Assembly (NCBI GenBank): GCA_913062665.1
Contig: CAJXVY010000005.1
Coordinates: forward strand, 1-12,774
Source: an uncultured Micrococcales bacterium
GTDB lineage: Bacteria; Actinomycetota; Actinomycetes; Actinomycetales; Microbacteriaceae
Reading direction: 5' to 3'
DNA: 12,774 bases
Part shown: positions 1 through 7,046 of the stretch, in pieces
Layout: each line of letters begins with the position of its first letter
Numbering within the stretch: the stretch's first letter is position 1
Made by a program: the position numbers and the translations under genes
The notes under the pieces: generated by a model
The model's input: the letters and a program-made list of their open reading frames with translations, nothing else
Databases searched by the model: none
Told to the model about the DNA's origin: nothing

Positions 1-93
1 CAACTGAAGGGAATCCGCGCTGAGGTGATTGCAGTTGAAAACGTTTTTGATCTTGCCGAACTCACGGAGAAACTCGAAAAGTCATTGCTCTAA
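1..93 (+). CDS. 3' end of an unidentified protein-coding gene (partial)
   Basis: Frame 1 is open from the window edge to a TAA at 91-93 and encodes about 30 C-terminal residues, beginning QLKGIRAEV and ending EKLEKSLL. The composition (a short beta-strand, then an amphipathic charged helix) looks like the end of a soluble enzyme, but no family motif is visible and I do not recognise it. Its last 12 bases overlap, tail-to-tail, the 3' end of the minus-strand mutase gene, so the two convergent genes share coding DNA and leave no room for an intergenic terminator. The main doubt is that only 30 codons are visible; the coding-like codon use and the tidy convergent end support a real gene. Confidence 0.55.
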   Translation, partial: QLKGIRAEVIAVENVFDLAELTEKLEKSLL

Positions 94-1695
94 AAAGTGA
101 TTCATTGCTCGCTCGAGATCTTCAAGTCTCGCCTTTGCCGAAGCCCTGTTTGATCCAGTTGACTCCAGGTAGCATTTCAGCTTCGGTTCTGTGCCGCTTG
201 CCCTAATCAGGGCTCGGGAATTCTCATCTGGTGTTATCTCTAGCATGTCCAGTCTTGGATCCAGCTCAATCAGGTTTCGAATTGAAAGGCTCGCACCCTC
301 AAAATCAATCTCTGATTTGGATTTCAATTTATTCATTAGTTGCTCGACCTCAATCATTGATTGAAGTCGAATCGAAATCTGCCCAGACTGGAAGTAACCT
401 GTTTTCTCAGAAATCTGGTCTAGCCGCTGATCAAAGCTAATGCCCTTTTCTTCCAACTCTTTTGCAATCAAGCAGGCAAATAGCGCGGCTGTCAATCCAT
501 CTTTGTCAGGGGTGTGGGAGGGATCAACGCAGTACCCCAAGGCTTCCTCGAAACCAAAGAGTAGGTTCTCCACTTTGGAAATCCACTTAAACCCAGTTGG
601 CGTCAATGCGCTTTTCAATCCCCTGTCATCTGCAAGTTTCAGGATCTGCTGAGATGAGACATAGCTTGCTGCAAGTGTGCCCTGCTGGGTTTTTGCGCTG
701 ACGAAGTCAGCTAGCAGAATTCCCAGCTCATTTCCGCTTAGCATTCTGAAATCTCCACCGCTGGGAACACCAATTGCCAGTCTGTCGGCATCGGGGTCGT
801 TGGCGATGATCAGATCAGCTGATATCTCCCTGGCTTTGTCCATAGCCAGGTCCATCGCTCCAGGTTCCTCCGGGTTGGGAAACTTGACAGTTGGGAAAGT
901 GGGATCAGGATCTTTTTGTTGCCCCACCGGATAAATGTTTTTCAATCCGGCTAATTCAAAAACCCTGCTTGCAAGCTTCCAGCCAACCCCATGCATTGCT
1001 GTGTAGACAACCTTCAGCTCCGACTCGGTTTGGTCTCCCGCTAGTTGGCTGCAGCGCAGTAAATACTGCTCAATTTCATCATCTCCGATTAGCGAGTATT
1101 CATTTGATCTTCCGCTTGGGTTTATCTGTTCAACTTGATCGATCTCAGCTGCAATTTCCTGGTCTTGGGGAGGAACAATCTGAGAGCTGCCATTTGCCCC
1201 ACCGAGATATACCTTGTAGCCGTTGTCATTCGGTGGGTTGTGGCTTGCAGTGACCACGATTGATGCTGAGCTATTTAGCCTTCTGCCAGTAAAAGCAACG
1301 ACTGGAGTTGGAACCTGTTGATCGAAGAGTTTCACCTGAATACCCGCATCAGCCAAAATCTCTGCTGAGTCTTTGGCAAAGACCTCTGAATTTTTTCGGG
1401 CATCGTAGCCAATGACAGCGCTCAGCTCGCCATTTTTATCCAGGTAAGAATCTCGATTCTTGAGCAAGAAATTAGCCAGCCCCTTGGCTGTTTGACTGAC
1501 GACCAGCCGATTCATTCTCATCGGACCTGGACCTAATTCAGCTCGGAGACCAGCAGTTCCGAAGCTAAGCCGTGATGAGAACAGTTGCTCAATCTCCGCA
1601 ATCTCACCTGCATCCAGCATGCGCTGCAATTGGAAATTTGTTTCAGGATCCGGATCTTGATCGATCCATTGTTTTACGTAATCTAGATTCATCAC
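82..1695 (-). CDS. pmmB: Phosphoglucomutase/phosphomannomutase family phosphosugar mutase (PmmB type)
   Basis: This is a 537-aa alpha-D-phosphohexomutase, a cytoplasmic enzyme moving phosphate between C1 and C6 (or C1 and C5) of sugar phosphates through a phosphoserine. Visible motifs in order: FGTAGLR at 45-51; the active-site loop TASHNP at 149-154 with catalytic Ser151; the Mg-binding DPDADR at 300-305; the sugar-recognition loop GFEEALGY at 381-388; and the phosphate-binding RASGTEPKLK at 498-507. Length and motif spacing match the PGM2-like/PmmB subgroup. The start can be GTG at 1695-1693 (overlapping the punA stop by 4 bases as GTGA) or ATG one codon later (1692-1690); either implies translational coupling. 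Placed directly after punA, it probably interconverts ribose-1-phosphate or deoxyribose-1-phosphate released by nucleoside phosphorolysis, or hexose phosphates; substrate preference cannot be read from sequence. Confidence 0.93.
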   Translation of the reverse strand: MMNLDYVKQWIDQDPDPETNFQLQRMLDAGEIAEIEQLFSSRLSFGTAGLRAELGPGPMRMNRLVVSQTAKGLANFLLKNRDSYLDKNGELSAVIGYDARKNSEVFAKDSAEILADAGIQVKLFDQQVPTPVVAFTGRRLNSSASIVVTASHNPPNDNGYKVYLGGANGSSQIVPPQDQEIAAEIDQVEQINPSGRSNEYSLIGDDEIEQYLLRCSQLAGDQTESELKVVYTAMHGVGWKLASRVFELAGLKNIYPVGQQKDPDPTFPTVKFPNPEEPGAMDLAMDKAREISADLIIANDPDADRLAIGVPSGGDFRMLSGNELGILLADFVSAKTQQGTLAASYVSSQQILKLADDRGLKSALTPTGFKWISKVENLLFGFEEALGYCVDPSHTPDKDGLTAALFACLIAKELEEKGISFDQRLDQISEKTGYFQSGQISIRLQSMIEVEQLMNKLKSKSEIDFEGASLSIRNLIELDPRLDMLEITPDENSRALIRASGTEPKLKCYLESTGSNRASAKARLEDLERAMNHFLEQ

Positions 1696-2489
1696 AGTTT
1701 GTTGATTATCTGGGCTAATAGCCTGGCAATGACTGGCTCTGCTTTTTGACCAGCCTCAATTACCTCGGCATGCGACAGCGGTGTTTTTTGAATTCCTGCG
1801 GCCAAATTTGTAATCAGGCTCATGCCAAACACCTCAAGGCCCGCCTCCCTGGCGGCGATTGCCTCCAGGGCCGTGGACATGCCAACTATGTCCCCGCCCA
1901 TTGCTTTGGCCATTTTCACTTCGGCAGGGGTTTCATAATGGGGACCTGGGAACTGAACATAGACTCCTTGGTCAAGAGTTTCATCAACTTCAAGGGCTAT
2001 TTTTCGAATTCTTGGTGAATATAGATCTGTTAGGTCTATAAAGTTTGCGCCACTCAGTGGTGAGTGGGCAGTGAGATTTATGTGATCAGAAATAATCACC
2101 GGCTGCCCCGGTGACCAGCTCTCTTTGATGCCCCCAGCTCCATTTGTAAGAACCATCACTTCAGCGCCAAGAGCTGCAGACACCCTTACCCCGTGGCTTA
2201 CCGCATCAACTCCATATCCCTCATAGAAATGGGTTCTTGCGCCCACTACCAGTGCATGCTTTCCGCTGGCTAGCTTTATGACCCGCAGTTTGCCGGTGTG
2301 GCCAGCAACGCTTGGTTTGTGAAAACCAGGTATCTCGGATGCATCAATGCTGGCTATCTCTTCACCTGCAAGGTCGGCAGCCTTTGCCCAGCCAGAACCG
2401 AGCGTGAGCCCAATATCTATCGACTCAATATTTGCATCATCTTTTATTTTTTGAGCCGCGTCCTCTGCGAGCTTTTTGGTAGTTTCCAT
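1692..2489 (-). CDS. punA: Purine nucleoside phosphorylase (trimeric PNP family)
   Basis: A 265-aa cytoplasmic enzyme that phosphorolyses purine (deoxy)nucleosides to free base and (deoxy)ribose-1-phosphate. Family residues present: phosphate loop GSG at 31-33 (Ser32), His64 in AGHTG, ARTHFYEGY at 84-92, TNGAGG at 115-120, GPHYETPAE at 182-190 (Glu186, purine contact), MSTALE at 204-209, and TNLAAG at 227-232 (Asn228, purine contact). TNGAGG and MSTALE, rather than the TNAAGG and MSTVPE seen in animal enzymes, are typical of actinobacterial PNPs. The start is ATG at 2489-2487. No Shine-Dalgarno sequence lies upstream, but a -10-like TAAACT sits 6 nt before the ATG, suggesting a leaderless mRNA. 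It is first in an operon with the mutase, whose product may handle the sugar phosphate. The partner lpdA diverges only 21 bp away. Confidence 0.95.
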   Translation of the reverse strand: METTKKLAEDAAQKIKDDANIESIDIGLTLGSGWAKAADLAGEEIASIDASEIPGFHKPSVAGHTGKLRVIKLASGKHALVVGARTHFYEGYGVDAVSHGVRVSAALGAEVMVLTNGAGGIKESWSPGQPVIISDHINLTAHSPLSGANFIDLTDLYSPRIRKIALEVDETLDQGVYVQFPGPHYETPAEVKMAKAMGGDIVGMSTALEAIAAREAGLEVFGMSLITNLAAGIQKTPLSHAEVIEAGQKAEPVIARLLAQIINKL

Positions 2490-2495
2490 CCGAAC

Positions 2496-2501
2496 AGTTT
2501 A
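2496..2501 (-). promoter_or_regulatory. Candidate -10 element of a leaderless punA promoter
   Basis: On the minus strand TAAACT fits the actinobacterial -10 pattern TANNNT and is followed by exactly 6 nt (GTTCGG) before the punA ATG at 2489. Transcription would therefore begin at or next to the start codon. There is no Shine-Dalgarno-like sequence in the gap, which agrees with a leaderless transcript. I see no convincing -35, which would lie inside the beginning of lpdA. Confidence 0.45.
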
Positions 2502-2510
2502 TTTGTAATC

Positions 2511-3947
2511 ATGCAAGCCAAGATTGGCGAAGTGTTAGACAATAGAGACGTGGCTCAAAAATTTCCATCGCACAGGATAGTAATCATCGGCGCAGGACCG
2601 GGAGGATTCGAGGCTGCCCTCGCAGGCAGACAGCTCGGGGCAGAGGTAATCCTGGTTGAACGTGAAGGCTGGGGTGGATCGGCGGTCCTAACAGATGTTG
2701 TTCCCTCTAAAACCCTGATAGCGGTGGCGGATATCTCCAAGCGTTTTTCAGAAATCGAAGAATTGGGTTTGAAAACTGCTGGTGCCCAGATTGAGGTTGA
2801 TTTGAAAGCTGTCAACCAACGTCTGAAGAATCTGGCTCGGGAGCAGTCGCTTGATATGCAGGAACAGCTTGAACAAGCTGGAGTTCAGCTGATTACGGGC
2901 ACAGGCAGGTTAGACGGAAACCACGCGGTTATCGTCTCGCCAAATGATGGAAGTAAAGAAAAGCGAATAGAGACCAAGACAATCATTGTCTCCACCGGGG
3001 CACGACCCAGAGAGCTTGAATCAGCTGAACCGGATGGTGAGAGAATTTTCAACTGGAAGCAGCTTTACAATCTCGAAAGCCTTCCCGAGCATTTGATTGT
3101 GGTCGGATCTGGTGTAACCGGAGCCGAGTTTGCTGGAGCATACCTAGCACTTGGGTCAAAGGTGACTCTTGTTTCCTCCAGAGATTATGTTTTGCCGGGT
3201 GAGGACAAGGATGCTGCCATGGTTTTGGAAAACGTATTCAAGCGTGGCGGAATGCGGATTATGAACAAGTCTCGTGCCGAGAGCGTTGAAAATACCGGAG
3301 ACGGGGTTCGGGTGACACTCAACACCGGAGAGGTGCTAATCGGCTCTCACTGTCTAATGGCGGTCGGGTCAATCCCCAACACCGAGGGACTGAATCTTGA
3401 AGAAGCTGGTGTGGATACAAACGAGCACGGTCAGATCATTGTGAACAAAGTCGCTGGAACTTCAAGAGCAAATGTTTATGCCGCAGGCGATTGCACGAAT
3501 TTTTTGCCGCTGGCTTCGGTTTCAGCCATGCAGGGAAGAACTGCGGTATTTCACGCAATGGGAGATGTCTCCACCCCAACACAGCTTAGAAATGTCACCG
3601 CAAACGTTTTCACCTCACCCGAAATTGCCTCTGTTGGTTGGTCTCAGGAATCCATTGAAAACGATGAGGTTCGAGGGTTTGTTCACAGAATTGACTTAGA
3701 GAGCAATCCCAGGGCGAAAATGATGGGGGTTCAGGACGGGTTTATCAAGCTCTTCGCCTCCACCGGCGGAACTGTTATCGGTGGGGTGGTTGTTGCGCCA
3801 AGAGCCAGTGAGCTGATCTATTCGATTGCGGTGGCAGTTGAGAATCGTCTAACAGTCGATGACGTCAGTGCTGCCTTCGCTGTCTACCCATCGCTCTCTG
3901 GCTCAATATCTGATGCCGCCAGAGCATTGCACGTGCCAATAATTTAG
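2511..3947 (+). CDS. lpdA: LpdA-type FAD/NAD(P) quinone dehydrogenase lacking the redox disulfide
   Basis: A 478-aa pyridine nucleotide-disulfide oxidoreductase-fold flavoprotein, expected to oxidise NAD(P)H and reduce quinones as proposed for M. tuberculosis LpdA (Rv3303c). Seen: FAD Rossmann motif GAGPGG at 27-32, STGARPR at 161-167, NAD(P) motif GSGVTGAEF at 199-207, and the second FAD motif YAAGDCT at 323-329. Where lipoamide dehydrogenases have GGTCLNVGCIPSK, this protein has [13 protein letters not shown] (55-67): Ala58 and Val63 replace both cysteines. The C-terminal catalytic His and Glu are replaced too (Tyr459, Gly464 in AVYPSLSG). It therefore should not be a dihydrolipoamide dehydrogenase. 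The reading frame stays open upstream, but that part is antisense to punA. I chose ATG 2511; GTG 2550 would give an N-terminus (MAQKFPSHR) closer to family length. The 3' end overlaps accA by 4 bp. Confidence 0.92.
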   Translation: MQAKIGEVLDNRDVAQKFPSHRIVIIGAGPGGFEAALAGRQLGAEVILVEREGWGGSAVLTDVVPSKTLIAVADISKRFSEIEELGLKTAGAQIEVDLKAVNQRLKNLAREQSLDMQEQLEQAGVQLITGTGRLDGNHAVIVSPNDGSKEKRIETKTIIVSTGARPRELESAEPDGERIFNWKQLYNLESLPEHLIVVGSGVTGAEFAGAYLALGSKVTLVSSRDYVLPGEDKDAAMVLENVFKRGGMRIMNKSRAESVENTGDGVRVTLNTGEVLIGSHCLMAVGSIPNTEGLNLEEAGVDTNEHGQIIVNKVAGTSRANVYAAGDCTNFLPLASVSAMQGRTAVFHAMGDVSTPTQLRNVTANVFTSPEIASVGWSQESIENDEVRGFVHRIDLESNPRAKMMGVQDGFIKLFASTGGTVIGGVVVAPRASELIYSIAVAVENRLTVDDVSAAFAVYPSLSGSISDAARALHVPII

Positions 3948-5704
3948 TCTTCGATTTCCAATATTTTCGTGCCTGCAGAGAGGGTAGTTCCCGGCTCAAC
4001 AGTGAGGCCAGAGATTTTTCCACTTCTGTGAGCGGTTACTGGCTGCTCCATCTTCATGGCCTCCAAAACCAGCAACAGGTCACCCTCGTTTACGTGATCA
4101 CCTTCATTTACGGCAACCTTGACCACATTTGACTGCATTGGGGCGAAAACTACGTTCCCCTTGATTCCAGAGTGCGATGTTTGATGGTGAGACTGTTTGC
4201 GCCTCGGCGGTTTTCCAAAGTTTGTACCTTCTCCCAACATCCTCGTTGGAACTGAAACCGATACAAGCTGACCATCTACTTCTACGCTGATTGTTTTTAG
4301 AGTTTCTAACTCCTCGGTTTCGGCGATGCCGGACCAGGGTGCGATTTCGTTGTTCCACTCGGTCTCAACCCATCGGGTGTAAACACCAAAGTCTGCTCCC
4401 TCAGCGGTGAAGGTCGATTCATTGACCAAGAGTCTGTGGAAAGGGATCACGGTTGGAATTCCGTGAACTTGAATCTCTTCTAAAGCCCTGCGGGACCTTT
4501 CAAGGGCCTGCTCCCGGCTCTCGCCGGTAACAATCAATTTCGCCAGCATGCTGTCAAAGTTGCCACTGACCTGGTCACCAGATTTCACTCCGGTATCAAA
4601 TCTAACTCCGGGGCCGGAGGGTTGCTGAATACTTTGAATCTTGCCGGGAGTTGGCAGGAAATCTCTTCCGGGATCCTCGCCGTTGATTCTGAACTCAATG
4701 GAGTGACCTCTGACTTCTGGATCGGAATACTCAATCTTCCCGCCCTCCGCGATTCTCAGCTGCTCTCTAACAAGATCAATCCCTGTTACCTCTTCACTGA
4801 CGGGATGTTCCACCTGAAGCCTGGTATTCACCTCCAAAAACGAAATTGTTCCATCGGCTCCAATCAGGAATTCGCAGGTTCCGGCACCGGTGTAACCGGC
4901 CTCCCTAAGAATCTTTTTTGATGCCTCGTAAAGCTCTGCGCTCTGTTTATCTGAAATAAATGGTGCTGGGGCTTCCTCAACAAGCTTTTGGTGTCTTCGC
5001 TGAACTGAGCAATCCCTGGTACTGATAACCACTACATTTCCAAACTCGTCTGCAAGGCACTGGGTCTCTACATGGCGAGGCTTGTCCAAGTATTTTTCAA
5101 CAAAGCATTCCCCTCGTCCAAATGCCTGTACAGCCTCTCTTGTTGCAGACTCAAAAAGCTCCTCAACGTCATCCCCCTCGCGAGCAACTTTTATTCCTCT
5201 TCCACCGCCACCGTAGGCGGCCTTAATGGCAACGGGGAGTCCATATTGCGAGACAAAGTCTGTCACCTCGGCTGCACTCTTGACCGGTTCTTTTGTTCCT
5301 GGCGCCAGCGGTGCTCCAACTTTTTCAGCTATCTGTCGAGCGCTTATTTTGTCGCCTAGTACTTCGATTGCCTCCGGTGATGGCCCTACCCAAATGATTC
5401 CTGCGGCTATTACCGCCCTTGCAAACTCTGCATTCTCAGCTAGGAATCCATACCCGGGATGGATTGCGTTTGCACCTGTTTTTTGAGCAATTCTGATGAT
5501 TTTTTCAATATTCAAATAGCTCTCGGTAGCTGTTAGCCCCACCAGCGAGTGAGCCTCATCGGCCATCTGTGCGTGCACGGAGTTTCTATCGCCATCCGAG
5601 TAAATTGCAACGGTGGGGAGACCGCTGTCGTGGGCAGCTCTGATGATTCTGACTGCAATCTCGCCACGGTTTGCGATGAGCAGTTTTTGAATTCTGCGTT
5701 CCAT
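3944..5704 (-). CDS. accA: Acyl-CoA carboxylase alpha subunit (biotin carboxylase plus biotin carrier domain)
   Basis: A 586-aa alpha subunit of an actinobacterial acetyl/propionyl-CoA carboxylase. It carboxylates its own biotin using ATP and bicarbonate, then presents carboxybiotin to the AccD carboxyltransferase. Domains: biotin carboxylase N-terminal domain from [16 protein letters not shown] (5-20); ATP-grasp glycine-rich loop AYGGGGRGI at 163-171; catalytic [12 protein letters not shown] at 291-302; biotin carboxylase C-terminal domain to about 445; a basic, low-complexity linker (about 490-515); and a biotinyl domain with EAMKM at 548-552, Lys551 being the biotin attachment site. The start ATG lies at 5704-5702 with no Shine-Dalgarno sequence. 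It lies 39 bp after maf and may be co-transcribed or have its own promoter. It corresponds to AccA3 of mycobacteria, which serves several AccD partners; here AccD and AccE at 9304-11054 are the obvious partners. Confidence 0.96.
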   Translation of the reverse strand: MERRIQKLLIANRGEIAVRIIRAAHDSGLPTVAIYSDGDRNSVHAQMADEAHSLVGLTATESYLNIEKIIRIAQKTGANAIHPGYGFLAENAEFARAVIAAGIIWVGPSPEAIEVLGDKISARQIAEKVGAPLAPGTKEPVKSAAEVTDFVSQYGLPVAIKAAYGGGGRGIKVAREGDDVEELFESATREAVQAFGRGECFVEKYLDKPRHVETQCLADEFGNVVVISTRDCSVQRRHQKLVEEAPAPFISDKQSAELYEASKKILREAGYTGAGTCEFLIGADGTISFLEVNTRLQVEHPVSEEVTGIDLVREQLRIAEGGKIEYSDPEVRGHSIEFRINGEDPGRDFLPTPGKIQSIQQPSGPGVRFDTGVKSGDQVSGNFDSMLAKLIVTGESREQALERSRRALEEIQVHGIPTVIPFHRLLVNESTFTAEGADFGVYTRWVETEWNNEIAPWSGIAETEELETLKTISVEVDGQLVSVSVPTRMLGEGTNFGKPPRRKQSHHQTSHSGIKGNVVFAPMQSNVVKVAVNEGDHVNEGDLLLVLEAMKMEQPVTAHRSGKISGLTVEPGTTLSAGTKILEIED

Positions 5705-5709
5705 AAGGG

Positions 5710-5739
5710 GAAAGCTTATTGGTCAGAGACTGAAAGCTT
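5710..5739. repeat. Pair of GAAAGCTT direct repeats in the maf-accA gap
   Basis: GAAAGCTT occurs at 5710-5717 and again at 5732-5739, 22 bp apart (about two helical turns), and each copy contains the palindrome AAGCTT. Both fall in the 39-bp gap upstream of accA. The copy nearer accA overlaps a minus-strand TAAGCT (5713-5718) that could serve as a -10 element 8 nt before the ATG. This arrangement could be an operator for accA, but it may also be chance. Confidence 0.25.
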
Positions 5740-5743
5740 GGAA

Positions 5744-6352
5744 TTATTCCCAGAAATCGGTGTATTCGTGGCCGAGTTCGGTGATCATTTCCCGTAAGAG
5801 TTTTAGTGAAAGTCCGACCACTGTGTGGTAGTCACCCTCAATGCGATCAATGAATGCCCCTCCCAGGGAATCGATGGTAAACGCACCGGCGACCTGAAGA
5901 GGTTCGCCGGAGGCGACATATTTTTCTATTTGGTTGTCAGTTATATCTGAAAACCAAACTTTTGTTGCGCTGAACCTGGTGATTGATCTTTTTGTCTTTA
6001 AGTCGATCAGCGTTTGTCCACTGTAAAGCATGCCGGTTTTTCCACGCATGGATTGCCAGCGCCTAATTGCCAGTTCACTCACTCCCGGCTTACCCAAAAT
6101 TTGACCTTCAAAACTAAGAGCCGAATCCGCTCCGAGTATCAGAGTGTCTTCCTCTGACGTAGTCTTTTCTGCCACATCCTCCGCTTTGGCACGAGAAAGA
6201 GTTGTGACGTAGTGCTCGGGGTTTTGCGCTTCAACACCTGTTAAGACTGCATCCTCATCAACTTCGCTCGGTTGAACAATCGGTGATAGCCCAGCATCTC
6301 TAAGAATCTTTAGACGAGCGGGCGATTGACTGGCCAGAATTATCTTGGTCAT
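5744..6352 (-). CDS. maf: Maf family nucleotide pyrophosphatase
   Basis: A 202-aa Maf/HAM1-fold protein, a cytoplasmic nucleoside triphosphate pyrophosphatase that hydrolyses non-canonical or modified nucleotides (dTTP/UTP or m7GTP in characterised members). Visible family motifs: the N-terminal substrate loop ILASQSPARLKIL (5-17), VDEDA at 31-35, LGADSAL at 73-79, GKPG at 87-90, SGEPLQVAGAF at 148-158, and GDYHTVVGLSL at 173-183. Length is normal for the family. The subfamily, and hence the preferred nucleotide, is not clear to me from these motifs. It lies just upstream of accA on the same strand, as maf often does in actinobacterial acc clusters, probably reflecting conserved co-transcription rather than shared function. 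The start ATG at 6352-6350 diverges from the response regulator gene, with 43 bp between the two start codons. Confidence 0.93.
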   Translation of the reverse strand: MTKIILASQSPARLKILRDAGLSPIVQPSEVDEDAVLTGVEAQNPEHYVTTLSRAKAEDVAEKTTSEEDTLILGADSALSFEGQILGKPGVSELAIRRWQSMRGKTGMLYSGQTLIDLKTKRSITRFSATKVWFSDITDNQIEKYVASGEPLQVAGAFTIDSLGGAFIDRIEGDYHTVVGLSLKLLREMITELGHEYTDFWE

Positions 6353-6383
6353 CGTGTAAGGATAATACGTCCCTGTAATTCGC

Positions 6384-6389
6384 TAAGGT
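6384..6389 (+). promoter_or_regulatory. Candidate -10 element of a leaderless promoter for the response regulator
   Basis: TAAGGT matches TANNNT and is followed by exactly 6 nt before the ATG at 6396, the spacing expected if transcription starts at the A of the start codon. No Shine-Dalgarno sequence precedes this ATG. The -35 region around 6361-6366 (GATAAT) does not resemble TTGACA. Within the same 43-bp gap, TATTAT on the minus strand (6362-6367) could be the -10 element for maf. Confidence 0.5.
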
Positions 6390-6395
6390 TTTAGT

Positions 6396-7046
6396 ATGCA
6401 AAGGCGAGGCGTCTCAGTAGCGATAGTCGATGATCATGAGGCTGTCCGATATGGGTTCGCTGGCGCATGTGAAGAATATGGACACACTCTGGTGGCTTCT
6501 GCAGCCACGATTCCGGAACTTTTGGAGAAGTTGGGCAGAAAACGGGTAGACGTAGTGGTCATGGATTTATCTCTGGCTGACGGGTCGTTGATAAGCGAAA
6601 ATGTCAGGTCCATAATCTCAAAGAGAATGCCTGTTTTAGTTTTTTCCATAGCGGACAAACCAAAACTGGTGAGGGCGGCTATGAAAAATGGGGCTCATGC
6701 GGTGGTTCCAAAAAGTGAATCGATGAAAGATCTAATGAAATCAATCGAGCTCACCTCCAGAGGAGTATTCATAAATAATTCAGAGACCACCGCGGCAATT
6801 GACACCGATCAAGATTTCAAGGCCGCGCAGCTTACCGAAAGAGAGCGAGAGGTTCTCACTCTCTATGCAAGTGGCCTCGCCCTGAAGCAGGTGGCCTATC
6901 AACTCGGGGTTGAACGATCGACAGCCAAAGAGCACATAGATCGGGTCAGGCGAAAGTATTCCAGACTTGGAAGGTATGCCGGGACCAAAATAGATCTGCT
7001 AAGGAGAGCCATCGAGGATGGCTACATCAACGAGGAGATGCTGTAG
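6396..7046 (+). CDS. NarL/LuxR-family response regulator
   Basis: A 216-aa two-component response regulator. The receiver domain (about 6-120) has the acidic pair Asp12/Asp13, phosphoacceptor Asp57 in VVMDLSLADGS, Ser84 and Lys106 (VVPKSES), so all phosphorylation residues are intact. A LuxR-type helix-turn-helix follows at about 145-190 (QLTEREREVL, then GVERSTAKEHIDRVRRKY, with the recognition helix near 174-186), and the end TKIDLLRRAIEDG resembles actinobacterial members of the group. It is expected to be a cytoplasmic DNA-binding transcription factor activated by the kinase encoded next. Its TAG stop abuts the kinase GTG start directly, and the kinase ribosome binding site lies within its last codons, so the two are translationally coupled. 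Target genes are unknown; the operon itself and the flanking maf and acc genes are candidates by position only. Confidence 0.93.
   Translation: MQRRGVSVAIVDDHEAVRYGFAGACEEYGHTLVASAATIPELLEKLGRKRVDVVVMDLSLADGSLISENVRSIISKRMPVLVFSIADKPKLVRAAMKNGAHAVVPKSESMKDLMKSIELTSRGVFINNSETTAAIDTDQDFKAAQLTEREREVLTLYASGLALKQVAYQLGVERSTAKEHIDRVRRKYSRLGRYAGTKIDLLRRAIEDGYINEEML
7032..7037 (+). promoter_or_regulatory. Ribosome binding site GAGGAG for the histidine kinase
   Basis: GAGGAG lies 9 nt upstream of the GTG at 7047, inside the last codons of the response regulator gene. It decides the kinase start and implies coupled translation. Confidence 0.7.

Noticed and set aside
2298..2510. 71-codon N-terminal extension of the lpdA frame
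   Set aside because: It lies antisense to punA, is Cys-rich and unlike the family; the flavoprotein fold begins a few residues after ATG 2511 or GTG 2550.
2511..3947. Dihydrolipoamide dehydrogenase (E3) function
   Set aside because: Both redox cysteines and the catalytic His/Glu pair are absent.
4104..5797. Several 80-100 codon ORFs on either strand across accA
   Set aside because: They are shadow frames of accA, with no family resemblance or ribosome binding sites.
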